Positions 45,415 through 54,331 of a stretch of 64,000 nt of DNA are shown here, piece by piece. Source of the stretch: Massilia alkalitolerans DSM 17462 (GTDB lineage Bacteria; Pseudomonadota; Gammaproteobacteria; Burkholderiales; Burkholderiaceae_D). The DNA lies in contig NZ_ATYR01000002.1 in the NCBI RefSeq assembly GCF_000427785.1, positions 62,001 to 126,000 of the forward strand, in the 5' to 3' direction. Positions within the stretch are counted from its first letter, which is position 1. Every line of letters starts with the position of its first letter. The position numbers and the translations under genes are program-made. Under the pieces are notes generated by a model. It ran no database searches. It was given only the letters and a program-made list of their open reading frames with translations, and was not told the origin of the DNA.

Positions 45415-45957
45415 ATGCAGTTCGCATATCACCATGGGATCCGCGCCATGCGCCCGGCCGACCTCGATATCCTCCTCGCCGTGCAGGCGGCCTGCTACCC
45501 GCCGTCGATGCAGGAAGCGGGCGAGGTGGTCCTGGCGCGCATGGGCGCGGCCAGGGAAAGCTGCATCGTCGCGGAGGATGGGGAGGGGATCTGCGCCTAC
45601 CTGTTCGCCTACCCGAGCAGGCTGGGCAAGGTAACGCCGCTCGGCGCGCCCTTCGAACCCGCCGTGGAAGCCGACACGCTCTACCTGCACGACCTGGCGG
45701 TCGCGCCGCGTGCGCATGGCCGCGGGCTGGCGCGCAGGCTGGTGGAGCACCTGCTGGCGCAGGCGCGCGCGCGCGGTTTCACGTCCTCGGCGCTGGTGTC
45801 GGTGCAGGATACCGCCGGCTTCTGGGGAGCGCTCGGCTACGAAGCCGGGGCGACGTCCTGCGATACGGCGCGCGCCGCCCTGGCCAGCTATCCGGGCGTG
45901 GCGCGCTACATGGTACGCGTGCTTACTGGACCCGGCGCACTTTCGCGGAACTGTTAG
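45415..45957 (+). CDS. GNAT-family N-acetyltransferase
   Basis: Encodes 180 residues of the GNAT fold: LYLHDLAVAPRAHGRGLARRL is the acetyl-CoA binding strand-loop-helix, and DTAGFWGALGYEAG is the C-terminal motif. Substrate unknown. Its 3' end overlaps the convergent exported-protein gene by 35 bases, an unusual length of antiparallel overlap. ATG 45415 is chosen from family length, as the open frame runs back to 45202 through the AlgR-like repeats. Confidence 0.8.
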   Translation: MQFAYHHGIRAMRPADLDILLAVQAACYPPSMQEAGEVVLARMGAARESCIVAEDGEGICAYLFAYPSRLGKVTPLGAPFEPAVEADTLYLHDLAVAPRAHGRGLARRLVEHLLAQARARGFTSSALVSVQDTAGFWGALGYEAGATSCDTARAALASYPGVARYMVRVLTGPGALSRNC

Positions 45958-46378
45958 TTCCGTCGACCCTCAGGAACAGGGTACCGAACATGTTCCGTTC
46001 GATCGTGACCTTCGGGTTGCGCATGGGCGCCAGCACGGATTCGCTGCCGTCGATGATGCGCCACACCTGGCCGTTGGCGAGGCGGATCTGCGAGGACGGG
46101 CCCCATCCCTGGAAGTCGCCGGCAATGGTCGAGGTGATCGACTGCGGTTCCGCTTCGCGCTGCTTCTTCGCTTCGATGCCGAAGTTCTCCTCCTTGCTGC
46201 GCGCCGGCGCGGCCGCGGCGGTCGCCACCTGCGGCCGGGCGCCGACCTGGATGGCGTCGTAGCAGGCCAGGCGGGCGCCGGTGTCGGTCAGGGTGCGGCA
46301 TTTCAAGATGCCGGCATCGTCGGCCAACGCGGCATGCGAGCTCAATGCCAGGGACAGGAACAGGGGCAGTGCTTTCAT
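45923..46378 (-). CDS. Small exported protein, unknown function
   Basis: Encodes 151 residues with a signal peptide (MKALPLFLSLALSSHAALA). The mature N-terminus carries ILKCRTLTDTGARLACYDAI, a two-cysteine CR...RL.CYD motif seen in several exported proteins, including T6SS-associated VasI-like ones, though there is no T6SS here. The rest is a possible beta domain (GQVWRIIDG, KVTIERNMFGTLFLRV). AAGGA is 7 bases upstream of ATG 46378. It overlaps the GNAT gene by 35 bases. Confidence 0.7.
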   Translation of the reverse strand: MKALPLFLSLALSSHAALADDAGILKCRTLTDTGARLACYDAIQVGARPQVATAAAAPARSKEENFGIEAKKQREAEPQSITSTIAGDFQGWGPSSQIRLANGQVWRIIDGSESVLAPMRNPKVTIERNMFGTLFLRVDGTNSSAKVRRVQ

Positions 46379-46433
46379 CGTCATCCTTCGGTGTGGTTAC
46401 GCAAGCGTGGGATTATATCGGCAAGCCCGCCGC

Positions 46434-48335
46434 TCACGCCTTTGCCGCAACAGACGATCCGCCGGCCGGCTCGGCCGCATACTGGCGGATGAAGGCCGCG
46501 CAATCTTCTACCGCCAGGGGCCGCGAATAATAGTATCCCTGGATCTGATCGCAATCGGCCTTGCGCAGCGCCGCCACCTGGTCCGCCGTCTCGACGCCTT
46601 CGGCGATCACGGCCAGCTGCAGGCGGTGCGCCATCGCGACGATGGCCTGCACGATGGCAGACGACTCGGCGCTGTGCGCCATGTCCTGCACAAAGGACTT
46701 GTCGATCTTGAGCTTGTCGAGCGGCAGGCGGCGCAGGTAGCCGAAACTCGAATACCCGGTGCCGAAATCGTCGATGCTCAGCATGACCCCGATATCGCCG
46801 AGTCCGCGCATCACGACCACGCTGCGTTCCGGGTCGGCCATCGACACGCTTTCGGTCAGCTCCAGTTCGAGCAGTCCGGGCGCCACGCCCGATTGCTCCA
46901 GCAGTTCGCCCACCATGGCGATCACGTCGCTTTGCAGGAACTGGCGCGCCGACAGGTTGACCGCCACCGGCGCCAGCGGCAAGCCTTGCACGCGCCAGGC
47001 GGCCAGCTGCCCCACCGCGCTGCGCAGCACCCACTCGCCGATCGGGACGATCATGCCGCTCTCCTCGGCGATCGGGATGAACTCGTCGGGCGGAATGACG
47101 CCATACTCCGGGTGGCGCCAGCGCACCAGGGCCTCGAAGCCGGCCAGGCCGCCGCTGCGCAGGTCGACCTTCGGCTGATACTGCAGGAACAGCTCGTCCT
47201 GGGCGATGGCGCGCCGCAAGTGGCTCTCCAGGGTGAGGCGGCGGCCGTGCTCGGTGCGCAGCTCCGGGGTGAAGCGTACGATTGCCCCGCGGCCCTGGGC
47301 CTTGGCATGGCGCATCGCAGTGACGGCGTTGTTGAGCAGGGCGTCGGCGTCGTCGCCGTCCTGCGGCAGCAGGGTGGTGCCGATGCTGCAGGTGAGGGCG
47401 ATTTCGCCGTCCGGCGTCGGGATGGCGCGGTTGGCCGCCGCCATGATGCGGTCGAACGCGCGTTCCGGTTCCGGGTGCTCGCCGCGCGCATGCAGCAGGA
47501 GCAGGAATTCGTCGCTGCCGGCACGCGCCAGCATGTCGCCTTCGCGCAGCAGGGCCTGCAGGCTGGTGGCGAGCCCCACCAGGATCTCGTCGCCGGCGCG
47601 ATGGCCGAGCGTCTCGTTGAAGCGCTTGAAGCGATCGACGTTGATGCAGGCGACCAGGGCCGGCGTGCCGTCCGCGCGCCAGCCGGCGATGCTGCCCTGG
47701 ATGGCGCGCAGCATCGCCTGGCGGTTCGGCAGCCCGGTGAGCAGGTCGTGCGCGACCAGCCAGGCCAGTTCGCCCGAGGCCGGGGAGCCGCCCGGAGCCG
47801 GCGGGCAGTCCTGCAGGCGTTCGCTCAAGGATTGTGCCGCCATCGCCAGCTGGCGGTGGTAGACCAGCTGCTCGACCATGCGGGCCAGGTCGCGCAAGGC
47901 GTCCAGATCGCCAGGACCGAGCTGGCGCGGCTTGCTGTCGATCACGCACAGGGTGCCGATCTTCTTGCGGTCCACCGAGTACAGTTGCACGCCGGCGTAG
48001 AAGCGCAGGTGCATGTCGCCGGTGACCAGCGGATTGTCGACGAAGCGCGCGTCCTGGGCCGCGTCCGGCACCACCAGCGGTTCGTCGCTGAGGATGGCGT
48101 GGCCGCAGAAGGAGATCTCGCGCGGGGTTTCGCAGGCATCCAGGCCGGTGCGCGACTTGAACCACTGGCGGTCCTTGTCGATCAGGGACACCAGGGCGAT
48201 CGGCACACCCAGCAGGCGCGCGGCGGTGCGGGTGATGCGGTCGAAGGTCTCTTCGGGCGCGCTGCCGAGCAGCCTGGTGGCGTGCAGGGCGGCGAGGCGT
48301 TGTGCTTCATCCAGCGGAATACGGGGTCGTTCCAT
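46434..48335 (-). CDS. GAF-GGDEF-EAL cyclic-di-GMP protein (degenerate GGDEF, intact EAL)
   Basis: Encodes 633 residues: a GAF domain (about 20-155), a GGDEF domain with the signature altered to AGSDEF (272-277), and an EAL domain with EAL in GFEALVRW, then ELTESVSM, DDFGTGYSS, KIDKSFV and EGVET. The EAL residues needed for metal binding and catalysis look intact, so it is probably a phosphodiesterase whose GGDEF part may be regulatory, though G-S-D-E-F cannot be declared inactive by eye. The GAF domain would respond to a small ligand. The gene stands alone, 55 bases from the exported-protein gene. Confidence 0.92.
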   Translation of the reverse strand: MERPRIPLDEAQRLAALHATRLLGSAPEETFDRITRTAARLLGVPIALVSLIDKDRQWFKSRTGLDACETPREISFCGHAILSDEPLVVPDAAQDARFVDNPLVTGDMHLRFYAGVQLYSVDRKKIGTLCVIDSKPRQLGPGDLDALRDLARMVEQLVYHRQLAMAAQSLSERLQDCPPAPGGSPASGELAWLVAHDLLTGLPNRQAMLRAIQGSIAGWRADGTPALVACINVDRFKRFNETLGHRAGDEILVGLATSLQALLREGDMLARAGSDEFLLLLHARGEHPEPERAFDRIMAAANRAIPTPDGEIALTCSIGTTLLPQDGDDADALLNNAVTAMRHAKAQGRGAIVRFTPELRTEHGRRLTLESHLRRAIAQDELFLQYQPKVDLRSGGLAGFEALVRWRHPEYGVIPPDEFIPIAEESGMIVPIGEWVLRSAVGQLAAWRVQGLPLAPVAVNLSARQFLQSDVIAMVGELLEQSGVAPGLLELELTESVSMADPERSVVVMRGLGDIGVMLSIDDFGTGYSSFGYLRRLPLDKLKIDKSFVQDMAHSAESSAIVQAIVAMAHRLQLAVIAEGVETADQVAALRKADCDQIQGYYYSRPLAVEDCAAFIRQYAAEPAGGSSVAAKA

Positions 48336-48437
48336 TGTCTCTGCTTTGCTGAACCGATGGGTTCCTTGAACATATTACGCCAGAACCAAAGCCAGTTTGC
48401 AATCTTGCCGCAAGCAACATGAACGCGCGCTGGATGC

Positions 48438-48959
48438 TCAGCCGAGGCCGGCCAACAGGGCCGCCGTATCCTGCGCACCCATGCGCTGCGCCGCCGCCAG
48501 CGCGCTGAGGCCGTCGGCGTCCAGCGCATGCGGATCGGCGCCGCGCGCCAGCAGCAGGCGGGAGATCTCGGTGCGGTTGAACATGGCGGCGAACATCAGG
48601 GCGTTCTTGCCGTTTGGGCCGGCGCTGGCAACGCTCGCGCCATGGTCCAGCAGCAGGGTAGCCACCGCCAGGTCGCCCTTGAACGCGGCGCCGGCAAGCG
48701 GTGTCTGGCCGGCGTCGTTCATCAGTTCCGGGTCGGCGCCGTGCTCGAGCAGGACGCGCGCTGTGTCGACGTGGCCATGGTAGCAGGCCAGCATCAAGAG
48801 GCTGTCGCCCCGTTCGTTGCGCAGGTTCGGCGGCAGGCCCTGCGCCAGCAGCGTCGCGAGCGCCTCGGTGTCGCCGGCGCGCGCGTGCTGGAAGACGGAC
48901 CGCACGAAGGCGAGCGTGGCTTCGTCCAGCGTGTTCGGATCGGGGTGGGCAGTCTGCAT
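48438..48959 (-). CDS. Ankyrin-repeat protein
   Basis: Encodes 173 residues with about four ankyrin repeats (GDTEALATLLAQGLPPNLRN, GDSLLMLACYHGHVDTARVL, GQTPLAGAAFKGDLAVATLL, GKNALMFAAMFNRTEISRLL). No signal peptide or membrane segment. Such small bacterial ankyrin proteins often act beside catalases or as protein partners; here the gene is divergent from pirin/OsmC, both oxidative-stress types. ATG 48959 is chosen because the upstream open frame (to 49019) is less protein-like. Confidence 0.85.
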   Translation of the reverse strand: MQTAHPDPNTLDEATLAFVRSVFQHARAGDTEALATLLAQGLPPNLRNERGDSLLMLACYHGHVDTARVLLEHGADPELMNDAGQTPLAGAAFKGDLAVATLLLDHGASVASAGPNGKNALMFAAMFNRTEISRLLLARGADPHALDADGLSALAAAQRMGAQDTAALLAGLG

Positions 48960-49034
48960 CGTCGGCTCCAGGGCTTGGTCTCCTGCGATTAGACCATATG
49001 GGCAGAACACGGGCCGCACGCCCGCCGGGAAGGT

Positions 49035-49099
49035 TCGAAAATTTCGATGATTCGGCAGTAAATTACTCGTTTTTCAATCCCGATCGGGACGCGCATAAT
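49035..49099 (+). promoter_or_regulatory. Palindrome and predicted promoter upstream of pirin
   Basis: TCGAAAATTTCGA (49035-49047) is a perfect 13-base palindrome in the ankyrin/pirin divergent gap. Downstream, TTTTCA (49071-49076) and CATAAT (49094-49099) are 17 bases apart and could serve pirin, about 100 bases before its ATG. The palindrome fits an operator upstream of that promoter. Confidence 0.4.
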
Positions 49100-49198
49100 G
49101 GCTCCATCGCATCGAAAGACAGCGGCGCAAGACTCACAGGCAGCAAGTCGCCGATGATCAAGGCCTTCGATGGTCAACTAATATACAAGGAGAACACC

Positions 49199-49900
49199 AT
49201 GTTGAACGTACGTAAAAGCAATGAACGCGGCGCCGCCAGCTTCGGTTGGCTCAAATCCCAGCACAGCTTCTCGTTTGGCCACTACTACGACTTGAAGCAC
49301 ATGGGTTTCGGCCCGCTGCGCGTCATCAACGAGGACCACGTCTCCCCGGGCCGCGGTTTCGACTCGCACGGCCACCGCAACATGGAAATCATCTCCTATG
49401 TCCTGGAAGGCGCGCTCGAGCACAAGGACAGCATGGGCAACGGTTCGGTGCTGCGCTACGGCGACGTGCAGCGCATGAGCGCAGGCAGCGGCGTGGTCCA
49501 CAGCGAGTACAACCACTCGAAGGATGAGGGCGTGCATTTCCTGCAGATCTGGATCGAGCCGAATACCACCGACGAGCCGCCGGGCTACGAGGAGAAGCAT
49601 TTCGACGCCGCCTCGAAGCAGGGCCGCCTGCGCCTGATCGCCTCGAACGACGGCCGTGAAGGCTCGGTGTCGATGCGCCAGGATGCCTCGATCTACGCCA
49701 CGATCATGAACGGTGGCGATGCGCTGAGCCACGCGCTGGCTGCCGGACGCCAGGCCTACGTCCACGTGATCCGCGGCCGCGCCACGGTCAACGGCGTGCA
49801 ACTGCAGGGCGGCGACGCGCTCAAGATTACCGACGAGGATGCGGTGCGGCTCGAGCAGGCCGAGGCGGCCGAGATCCTGGTGTTCGATCTGCCCAACTGA
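49199..49900 (+). CDS. Pirin-family protein
   Basis: Encodes 233 residues, a two-cupin pirin. The N-terminal cupin has the metal-binding pattern GFDSHGHRNMEIISYVLEGALEHKD (His pair and Glu) and SGVVHSEYNH. Bacterial pirins such as YhaK are quercetinase-like or redox-sensing proteins. A strong ribosome site (AAGGAG) 7 bases before ATG 49199 decides the start. Its stop is 50 bases from the OsmC gene, so the two are likely co-transcribed in an oxidative-stress unit. Confidence 0.92.
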   Translation: MLNVRKSNERGAASFGWLKSQHSFSFGHYYDLKHMGFGPLRVINEDHVSPGRGFDSHGHRNMEIISYVLEGALEHKDSMGNGSVLRYGDVQRMSAGSGVVHSEYNHSKDEGVHFLQIWIEPNTTDEPPGYEEKHFDAASKQGRLRLIASNDGREGSVSMRQDASIYATIMNGGDALSHALAAGRQAYVHVIRGRATVNGVQLQGGDALKITDEDAVRLEQAEAAEILVFDLPN

Positions 49901-49950
49901 GCAACCAGGCGCGGGGGAAACCCGCGCCATTCACGAGACTGGGGAATGCG

Positions 49951-50334
49951 ATGGAAGTGACTGCACAAAAAGGCGAAGGCAAGCTGCAGCAGATGATCAC
50001 GATCGGCAGGCACCAGCTGCTGAGCGACGCGCCGGAGGCCTTCGGCGGCGAAGACAGCGGCGCCGAACCGCACGACCTGCTGGCCGCGGCGCTGGCCGCG
50101 TGCACCACGCTGACGGTGACGATGTTTGCCCGCCGCAAGGGAATGGCGCTGGAGGACGTGCGGGTGCGCATCACCCACGGTCCGAAGGACGGCGGCTACG
50201 CCTTCCAGCGCCACATCGAGTACGTGGGCGCGCTCGGGTTCGAGGAGCGCCAGCGCCTGACCGACATCGCCAACAAGTGCCCCGTGCACAAGACCCTGTC
50301 GGGCGCCATCCATATCGAGACCGAGGCGGCCTGA
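49951..50334 (+). CDS. OsmC-family peroxidase-like protein
   Basis: Encodes 127 residues with the two redox cysteines of the family at Cys51 (AACTTLTV) and Cys110 (NKCPVHKTLSG). OsmC/Ohr proteins reduce organic hydroperoxides by a Cys pair; the short length and spacing fit the OsmC-like YhfA branch. It follows pirin by 50 bases. Confidence 0.92.
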   Translation: MEVTAQKGEGKLQQMITIGRHQLLSDAPEAFGGEDSGAEPHDLLAAALAACTTLTVTMFARRKGMALEDVRVRITHGPKDGGYAFQRHIEYVGALGFEERQRLTDIANKCPVHKTLSGAIHIETEAA

Positions 50335-50431
50335 GTCAGCCGCGCACGATTGACGCGCCATGGCAGGACGCGGTCCTTTGGCATACCATCCGCTTGTCAG
50401 CAGTAACCCCGTATCGACTGCGGAGGCCGCC

Positions 50432-51373
50432 ATGCCTGATTCATCCCGTCCCCTGCTGTTCAAGCGCGGGCAATGCCCCGCTTGTCGGCATACGTCCACC
50501 CGCACGCTGTACAGCGAACCCCTGGACAGTCCCGGCATCAGCCGCTACATGCAGGACCACTACGGGCGCCGGGTCGAGCGCGACTTCACCGGCTACGACT
50601 ACGAGCTGGCCAAGTGCGAACACTGCGGCCTGGCCTTCCAGGCCCAGGTGCCGGCGCCCGAGCTGCTCGAGGAAATCTACGACCGCTGGCTGCCGGCCAC
50701 CGAACGCGAAGCGGTGGCGGCGCGCTGGGGGCTGGGCGACTACCGCTACCTGGCCGAGCAGGTGCAGTTCATGCTCGACCATTTCCGCGTGCGCCCGGGC
50801 AGCATCAAGGCCCTCGATTTCGGTTTCGGCTGGGCCGAGTGGGCGAAGATGGCCGGCGCCTACGGGGTCGACGTGTGTGGCGCCGAACTGTCACAGGTGC
50901 GGATCGATTATGCGAAGTCGGTCGGCATCCCGGTGATCGACGGCACTGCGCTGCCGCGCGACGAATTTCATTTCATTAATACGGAACAGGTCTTCGAGCA
51001 CCTGCTCGAGCCCGGCGAGACGCTCAAGACCCTTGCCGGCGCGCTGCGGCCGGGCGGCCTGGTGAAGGTGAGCGTGCCGAACTCCGCGAAGTCGATCCGC
51101 AAGCTGCTCGGGGCCAGGGACTTCGGGGCCTTGAGCCCGGACGACATCATGGCCATCGCCCCCTTCGAGCACATCAATGCCTTCACCTGTGATTCCTTGA
51201 ATGCGCTGGGGCGCGAAGCCGGCCTGGTGCCGCTGCGTCCTTCGCTGCGCAAGCTGTACAACGCCAGCAGCGGCTGGATGGAACCGAAGTCGGCCCTCAA
51301 GACCCTGGCGCGCCCGGTCTACCGCCACCTGTACCCGAAGAGCACCTTCGTCTATTTTGTCCGGCCGGCCTGA
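50432..51373 (+). CDS. Class I SAM methyltransferase with N-terminal zinc ribbon
   Basis: Encodes 313 residues: an N-terminal four-cysteine zinc-binding element (Cys15/Cys18 in CPAC, Cys62/Cys65 in CEHC), then a methyltransferase fold in which motif I is FGFGWAEW (unusual; DxGxGxG expected), with LKTLAGALRPGGLVKVSVPN. This layout occurs in methyltransferases of polysaccharide, sugar and natural-product clusters, but no such cluster is here. CGGAGG upstream of ATG 50432 is an excellent ribosome site and decides the start. The 3' end overlaps the convergent LysR gene by 22 bases. Confidence 0.85.
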   Translation: MPDSSRPLLFKRGQCPACRHTSTRTLYSEPLDSPGISRYMQDHYGRRVERDFTGYDYELAKCEHCGLAFQAQVPAPELLEEIYDRWLPATEREAVAARWGLGDYRYLAEQVQFMLDHFRVRPGSIKALDFGFGWAEWAKMAGAYGVDVCGAELSQVRIDYAKSVGIPVIDGTALPRDEFHFINTEQVFEHLLEPGETLKTLAGALRPGGLVKVSVPNSAKSIRKLLGARDFGALSPDDIMAIAPFEHINAFTCDSLNALGREAGLVPLRPSLRKLYNASSGWMEPKSALKTLARPVYRHLYPKSTFVYFVRPA

Positions 51374-52317
51374 TTCTCGAGCTGCACCTTCAGATTCGCC
51401 TCGTGGCAGTGGCGCGTGATCAGGCGCGCGAACGGCAGCTGCTCGCGCATGCGCTTGAGCCACCAGGCCAGCGCCGCGCCTTCCTCGCCGCTGCGCCAGG
51501 CCAGGTAGAAGGTCTCGTCCGGCTTGGGCTCGACCACCTCCTTTTCCACCAGAAGGCCAGCCTCGATGGCGGGCCGGGCCCAGGACTCGGGCAGGAAACC
51601 GAAGCCGATACCGCGCAGCTGGAAGGCGAACTTGGTCTCCATGTCCGGCACCGCCAGCATGTCCTGGCCGAACAGCAGGCCGACGGTGCGCGGACCGAGC
51701 TGGCGCGCCGAATCCGATACGGCGACCGCGCGGTAGTCCAGCAGGTCGGCCTTTTCCAGCGGGCGATCGATGGCGGCCAGCGGGTGGCCGGGCGCCACCG
51801 CGAACACGAAGCGGCTGGCGCCCAGGGGCTCGGCGGTGTAGCCGCCGCCCGATGGACCTTCGCCGGCCGCGCCCACCAGCAGGTCGACCCGGCGGTCGAG
51901 CAGCGCGTCCCAGGTACCGGACAGCACTTCGCTCACCAGGCGCAGCCGGGTCTGGTCGGCCACTTCGTAGAAGGCTTCGATGTCGGGCTGCAGGCCGCTA
52001 GGCGCCAGCATCGAATCCATGCCGATCGTCAGCTCGGTTTCCCAGCCAGAGGCGACCCGGCGCACGCGCGACTCCAGGTCGCCCGCGGCGCGCAGCAGGT
52101 AGCGGCCTTCCTTGAGCAACTCCCTGCCGGCGGCCGTCAACGCCACTTTCGGGCCGAAGCGGTCGAACAGGCGCACGCCCAGGTCTTCTTCGAGTTTCGA
52201 GACCGTGTAGGAAATGGTGGAGGGGACGCGGAACAGTTCTTTCGCGGCGCCGGCGAAGGAGCCCTTGCGGGCAATGGTTTCGACGATTTCGAGTGCATCA
52301 AGGCTGAGCTTCAGCAA
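51352..52317 (-). CDS. LysR-family transcription regulator (TTG start)
   Basis: Encodes 321 residues: an N-terminal winged helix (LSLDALEIVETIARKGSFAGAAKELFRVPSTIS is spread over the first 40 residues) and a periplasmic-binding-like effector domain. No ATG fits; the frame opens as LLKLSLDALEIV at a TTG (52317) with AAAGGA 7 bases upstream, which gives the normal LysR length, whereas ATG 52395 adds 26 unlikely residues. The effector is unknown. It is divergent from dedA, so it may regulate it. Confidence 0.88.
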   Translation of the reverse strand: MLKLSLDALEIVETIARKGSFAGAAKELFRVPSTISYTVSKLEEDLGVRLFDRFGPKVALTAAGRELLKEGRYLLRAAGDLESRVRRVASGWETELTIGMDSMLAPSGLQPDIEAFYEVADQTRLRLVSEVLSGTWDALLDRRVDLLVGAAGEGPSGGGYTAEPLGASRFVFAVAPGHPLAAIDRPLEKADLLDYRAVAVSDSARQLGPRTVGLLFGQDMLAVPDMETKFAFQLRGIGFGFLPESWARPAIEAGLLVEKEVVEPKPDETFYLAWRSGEEGAALAWWLKRMREQLPFARLITRHCHEANLKVQLENQAGRTK

Positions 52318-52437
52318 TTGCGGTTCCTTTGTCCTGTTGTCGGAATTCCAAGAGGGAATTTTCGCATGGTAGCGGAGTAGGGCGTCGAGCGCCATCGATC
52401 ATCGGCCGCCACAGGCGAGCGCTAGTGTTCTTGACAA

Positions 52438-52481
52438 CATGGTAGGGTGGAATCCGTCTCCTCAACCGGCGATCCACCATG
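52438..52481 (+). repeat. REP-like hairpin covering the dedA start codon
   Basis: A GTAGGGTGGA-type head (52442-52451) pairs with TCCACC (52473-52478) directly before the dedA ATG, and CATGG at 52438-52442 pairs alternatively with CCATG at 52477-52481. No ribosome site is visible in front of the ATG. The element resembles the REP-like palindrome at 29206. Confidence 0.45.
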
Positions 52482-53081
52482 TTCGAGTTCATCACCAATT
52501 TCCTGGAGAAGAGCGGCTACATCGGCGTGTTCCTGCTGATGGCCCTCGAAAACATCTTTCCACCGATTCCATCCGAGCTGATCATGCCCTTTGCCGGCTT
52601 CGTCGTCGCACGTGGCGACCTGAACCTGGTCGGCGTGCTGGTCGCGGGCACGGCGGGCTCGATTGCCGGCGCCTTGCCCTGGTACTGGGGCGCACGCAAG
52701 TACGGCAAGGAACGCCTGAAGGCCTTCGCCGACCGGCACGCGCGCTGGATGACGGTCGGCAGCGAAGACATCGACAAGGCGATTGCCGCTTTTGACCGCC
52801 ACGGCCGCTCGGTGGTGCTGTTCGGGCGCCTGATCCCGGCGATCCGCACCCTGATCTCGGTGCCGGCCGGGCTGGCATGCATGTCGTGGGGCCAGTTTCT
52901 GCTGTATTCGACGATCGGCTCGCTGGCCTGGACCGGGATCCTGACCGGGGCCGGTTTCCTGCTTGAAAGCAATTACGAACAGGTAGGCAAGTACGTCGAT
53001 CCGGTGTCGAAGGGCATCTTCGGCATCCTGCTGGCCTGGTACATCTACCGCGTCGTCACCCACCGCCCGGCCAAGGCCTGA
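52479..53081 (+). CDS. DedA-family membrane protein
   Basis: Encodes 200 residues. It begins MFEFITNFLEKSGYIGVFLL, with the DedA motif ENIFPPIPSE and G.AG...GALPWYWGARKYG; the FGRLIPAIRTLISVPAGL signature follows. DedA proteins are membrane undecaprenyl-phosphate or polyprenyl-lipid translocases and affect pH and antimicrobial tolerance. Its start codon lies in a REP-like stem with no clear ribosome site, which may reduce or regulate expression. It is divergent from the LysR gene. Confidence 0.92.
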   Translation: MFEFITNFLEKSGYIGVFLLMALENIFPPIPSELIMPFAGFVVARGDLNLVGVLVAGTAGSIAGALPWYWGARKYGKERLKAFADRHARWMTVGSEDIDKAIAAFDRHGRSVVLFGRLIPAIRTLISVPAGLACMSWGQFLLYSTIGSLAWTGILTGAGFLLESNYEQVGKYVDPVSKGIFGILLAWYIYRVVTHRPAKA

Positions 53082-53179
53082 GCGGCATGCAGGACGGCTG
53101 TGGTGCGCATGCCGCACCGCAGCACGCAGGTTTCCGGTGATTCGGCTACACTCGACCTGTTCGCAAGCAGGTCCCGCTC

Positions 53180-54250
53180 ATGAAGAACCGATTGTTGGAA
53201 GACTTCGGCGACAGCCAGTCCGCTGTGCCGGTACGCCCGATGCGCCGCGTCCAGGCTGCGCCGGCGCCGCAGCCAGAGGCCGAGGTCGCGCTACCCCATG
53301 TCCCAGCGCCGCCCAGCGCGCCGGAGCCGCCCATTCGCCAGCGCGCCGGCGTCTGGCGCAGCCGTGCGCCGGCCGAAACACCTGCGCCACCGCCGTCCCA
53401 TGCGGCGCCGGCGCAGACCTTCGTGCCGCCCCGCGTCGAACCCGTCATGGCGCCATCGGCCACGCCGGAGCCGCGCGCCGCCCCGCGCGTTTCGCCCGAG
53501 TTCGCCTCTTTCTCCAGCCGCGAGCCGGATTGGTCGATACCGCTGCAGCCGGAACCGCCGCCCTGGACCGAGCGCTGGGGTCGCAAAGCCCTGGGCTGGA
53601 CCATCGGCCTGGCAGCGGTCGTGGCGGTGGCCGGGACGGCGGCGTGGATGGTGCAGGAGACCCGTGTGGAATCGACGCTGGCGGTGGTGGCCGACCACAC
53701 GCCGGCCCAGGAGACACCGGCGCCACCGGCGGTGCCGGCTGGCGCTCCCGCCGCCGAACCGGAAGCCGACGCACGTCCGCCGCTGAGATTGCTGGCGCCG
53801 GCGCCGCTGGCCACGGCGCCGATCGAAGCGGCGCCGGCTCTTGCCGACCAGGTCGGCAATGCGCCCGCGGCCGCGACGTCAGGCAGCGCAGAGATTGAAC
53901 CTTCAGAGCCGGCAGTGGTCGCACCGCCCGCCGCGACCCCGAAAGCCGTCGCCAAACCGCCTGCGGCAAAGCCCGCGGCCAAGCGCGTACAGGAGCGCCG
54001 CGTTGCGACTGCGGCGTCTGCAAAACCGACACGTCCGGAACCGAAAAAGCAGCCGCCCAAGCCGGCGCGCGAACGGGTAGCGGCGCCGGCACCGCCCCCG
54101 CCCACGCGTACCGTGTCTGCCGAACAGCCCGATCCGGAAAGCCCGCTGGCCGAAACCCTGCGTTTATGCCGCGCGGCTGGTTACCACGCCACCGCCTGCC
54201 TCAAGCGGGGCTGCGAGGCGACCCGTTTCGGCCTGGTCTGCCGGGGTTGA
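53180..54250 (+). CDS. Pro/Ala-rich single-pass membrane protein with cysteine-rich tail
   Basis: Encodes 356 residues: a proline/alanine-rich cytoplasmic half, one membrane helix (about 138-158, LGWTIGLAAVVAVAGTAAWM), then a long Ala/Pro/Lys-rich region and a compact C-terminus with four cysteines (LRLCRAAGYHATACLKRGCEATRF). The tail resembles a small disulphide-bonded domain on a periplasmic stalk. Family not recognised; similar low-complexity proteins occur in related bacteria. Codon usage is like the neighbours, and a clear ATG at 53180 is used, although without an obvious ribosome site. Confidence 0.65.
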   Translation: MKNRLLEDFGDSQSAVPVRPMRRVQAAPAPQPEAEVALPHVPAPPSAPEPPIRQRAGVWRSRAPAETPAPPPSHAAPAQTFVPPRVEPVMAPSATPEPRAAPRVSPEFASFSSREPDWSIPLQPEPPPWTERWGRKALGWTIGLAAVVAVAGTAAWMVQETRVESTLAVVADHTPAQETPAPPAVPAGAPAAEPEADARPPLRLLAPAPLATAPIEAAPALADQVGNAPAAATSGSAEIEPSEPAVVAPPAATPKAVAKPPAAKPAAKRVQERRVATAASAKPTRPEPKKQPPKPARERVAAPAPPPPTRTVSAEQPDPESPLAETLRLCRAAGYHATACLKRGCEATRFGLVCRG

Positions 54251-54331
54251 GAAGCGCAGCTCGGCGAACCGGGTCCGCTGCGCCTGTCGGCCGAGTGTCC
54301 GTTCTCGGGCCGGTATGGCCGATCGCAATTC

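Noticed and set aside
52431..52436. TTGACA as a -35 for dedA
   Set aside because: No acceptable -10 at 16-18 bases; the following sequence is the REP-like element.
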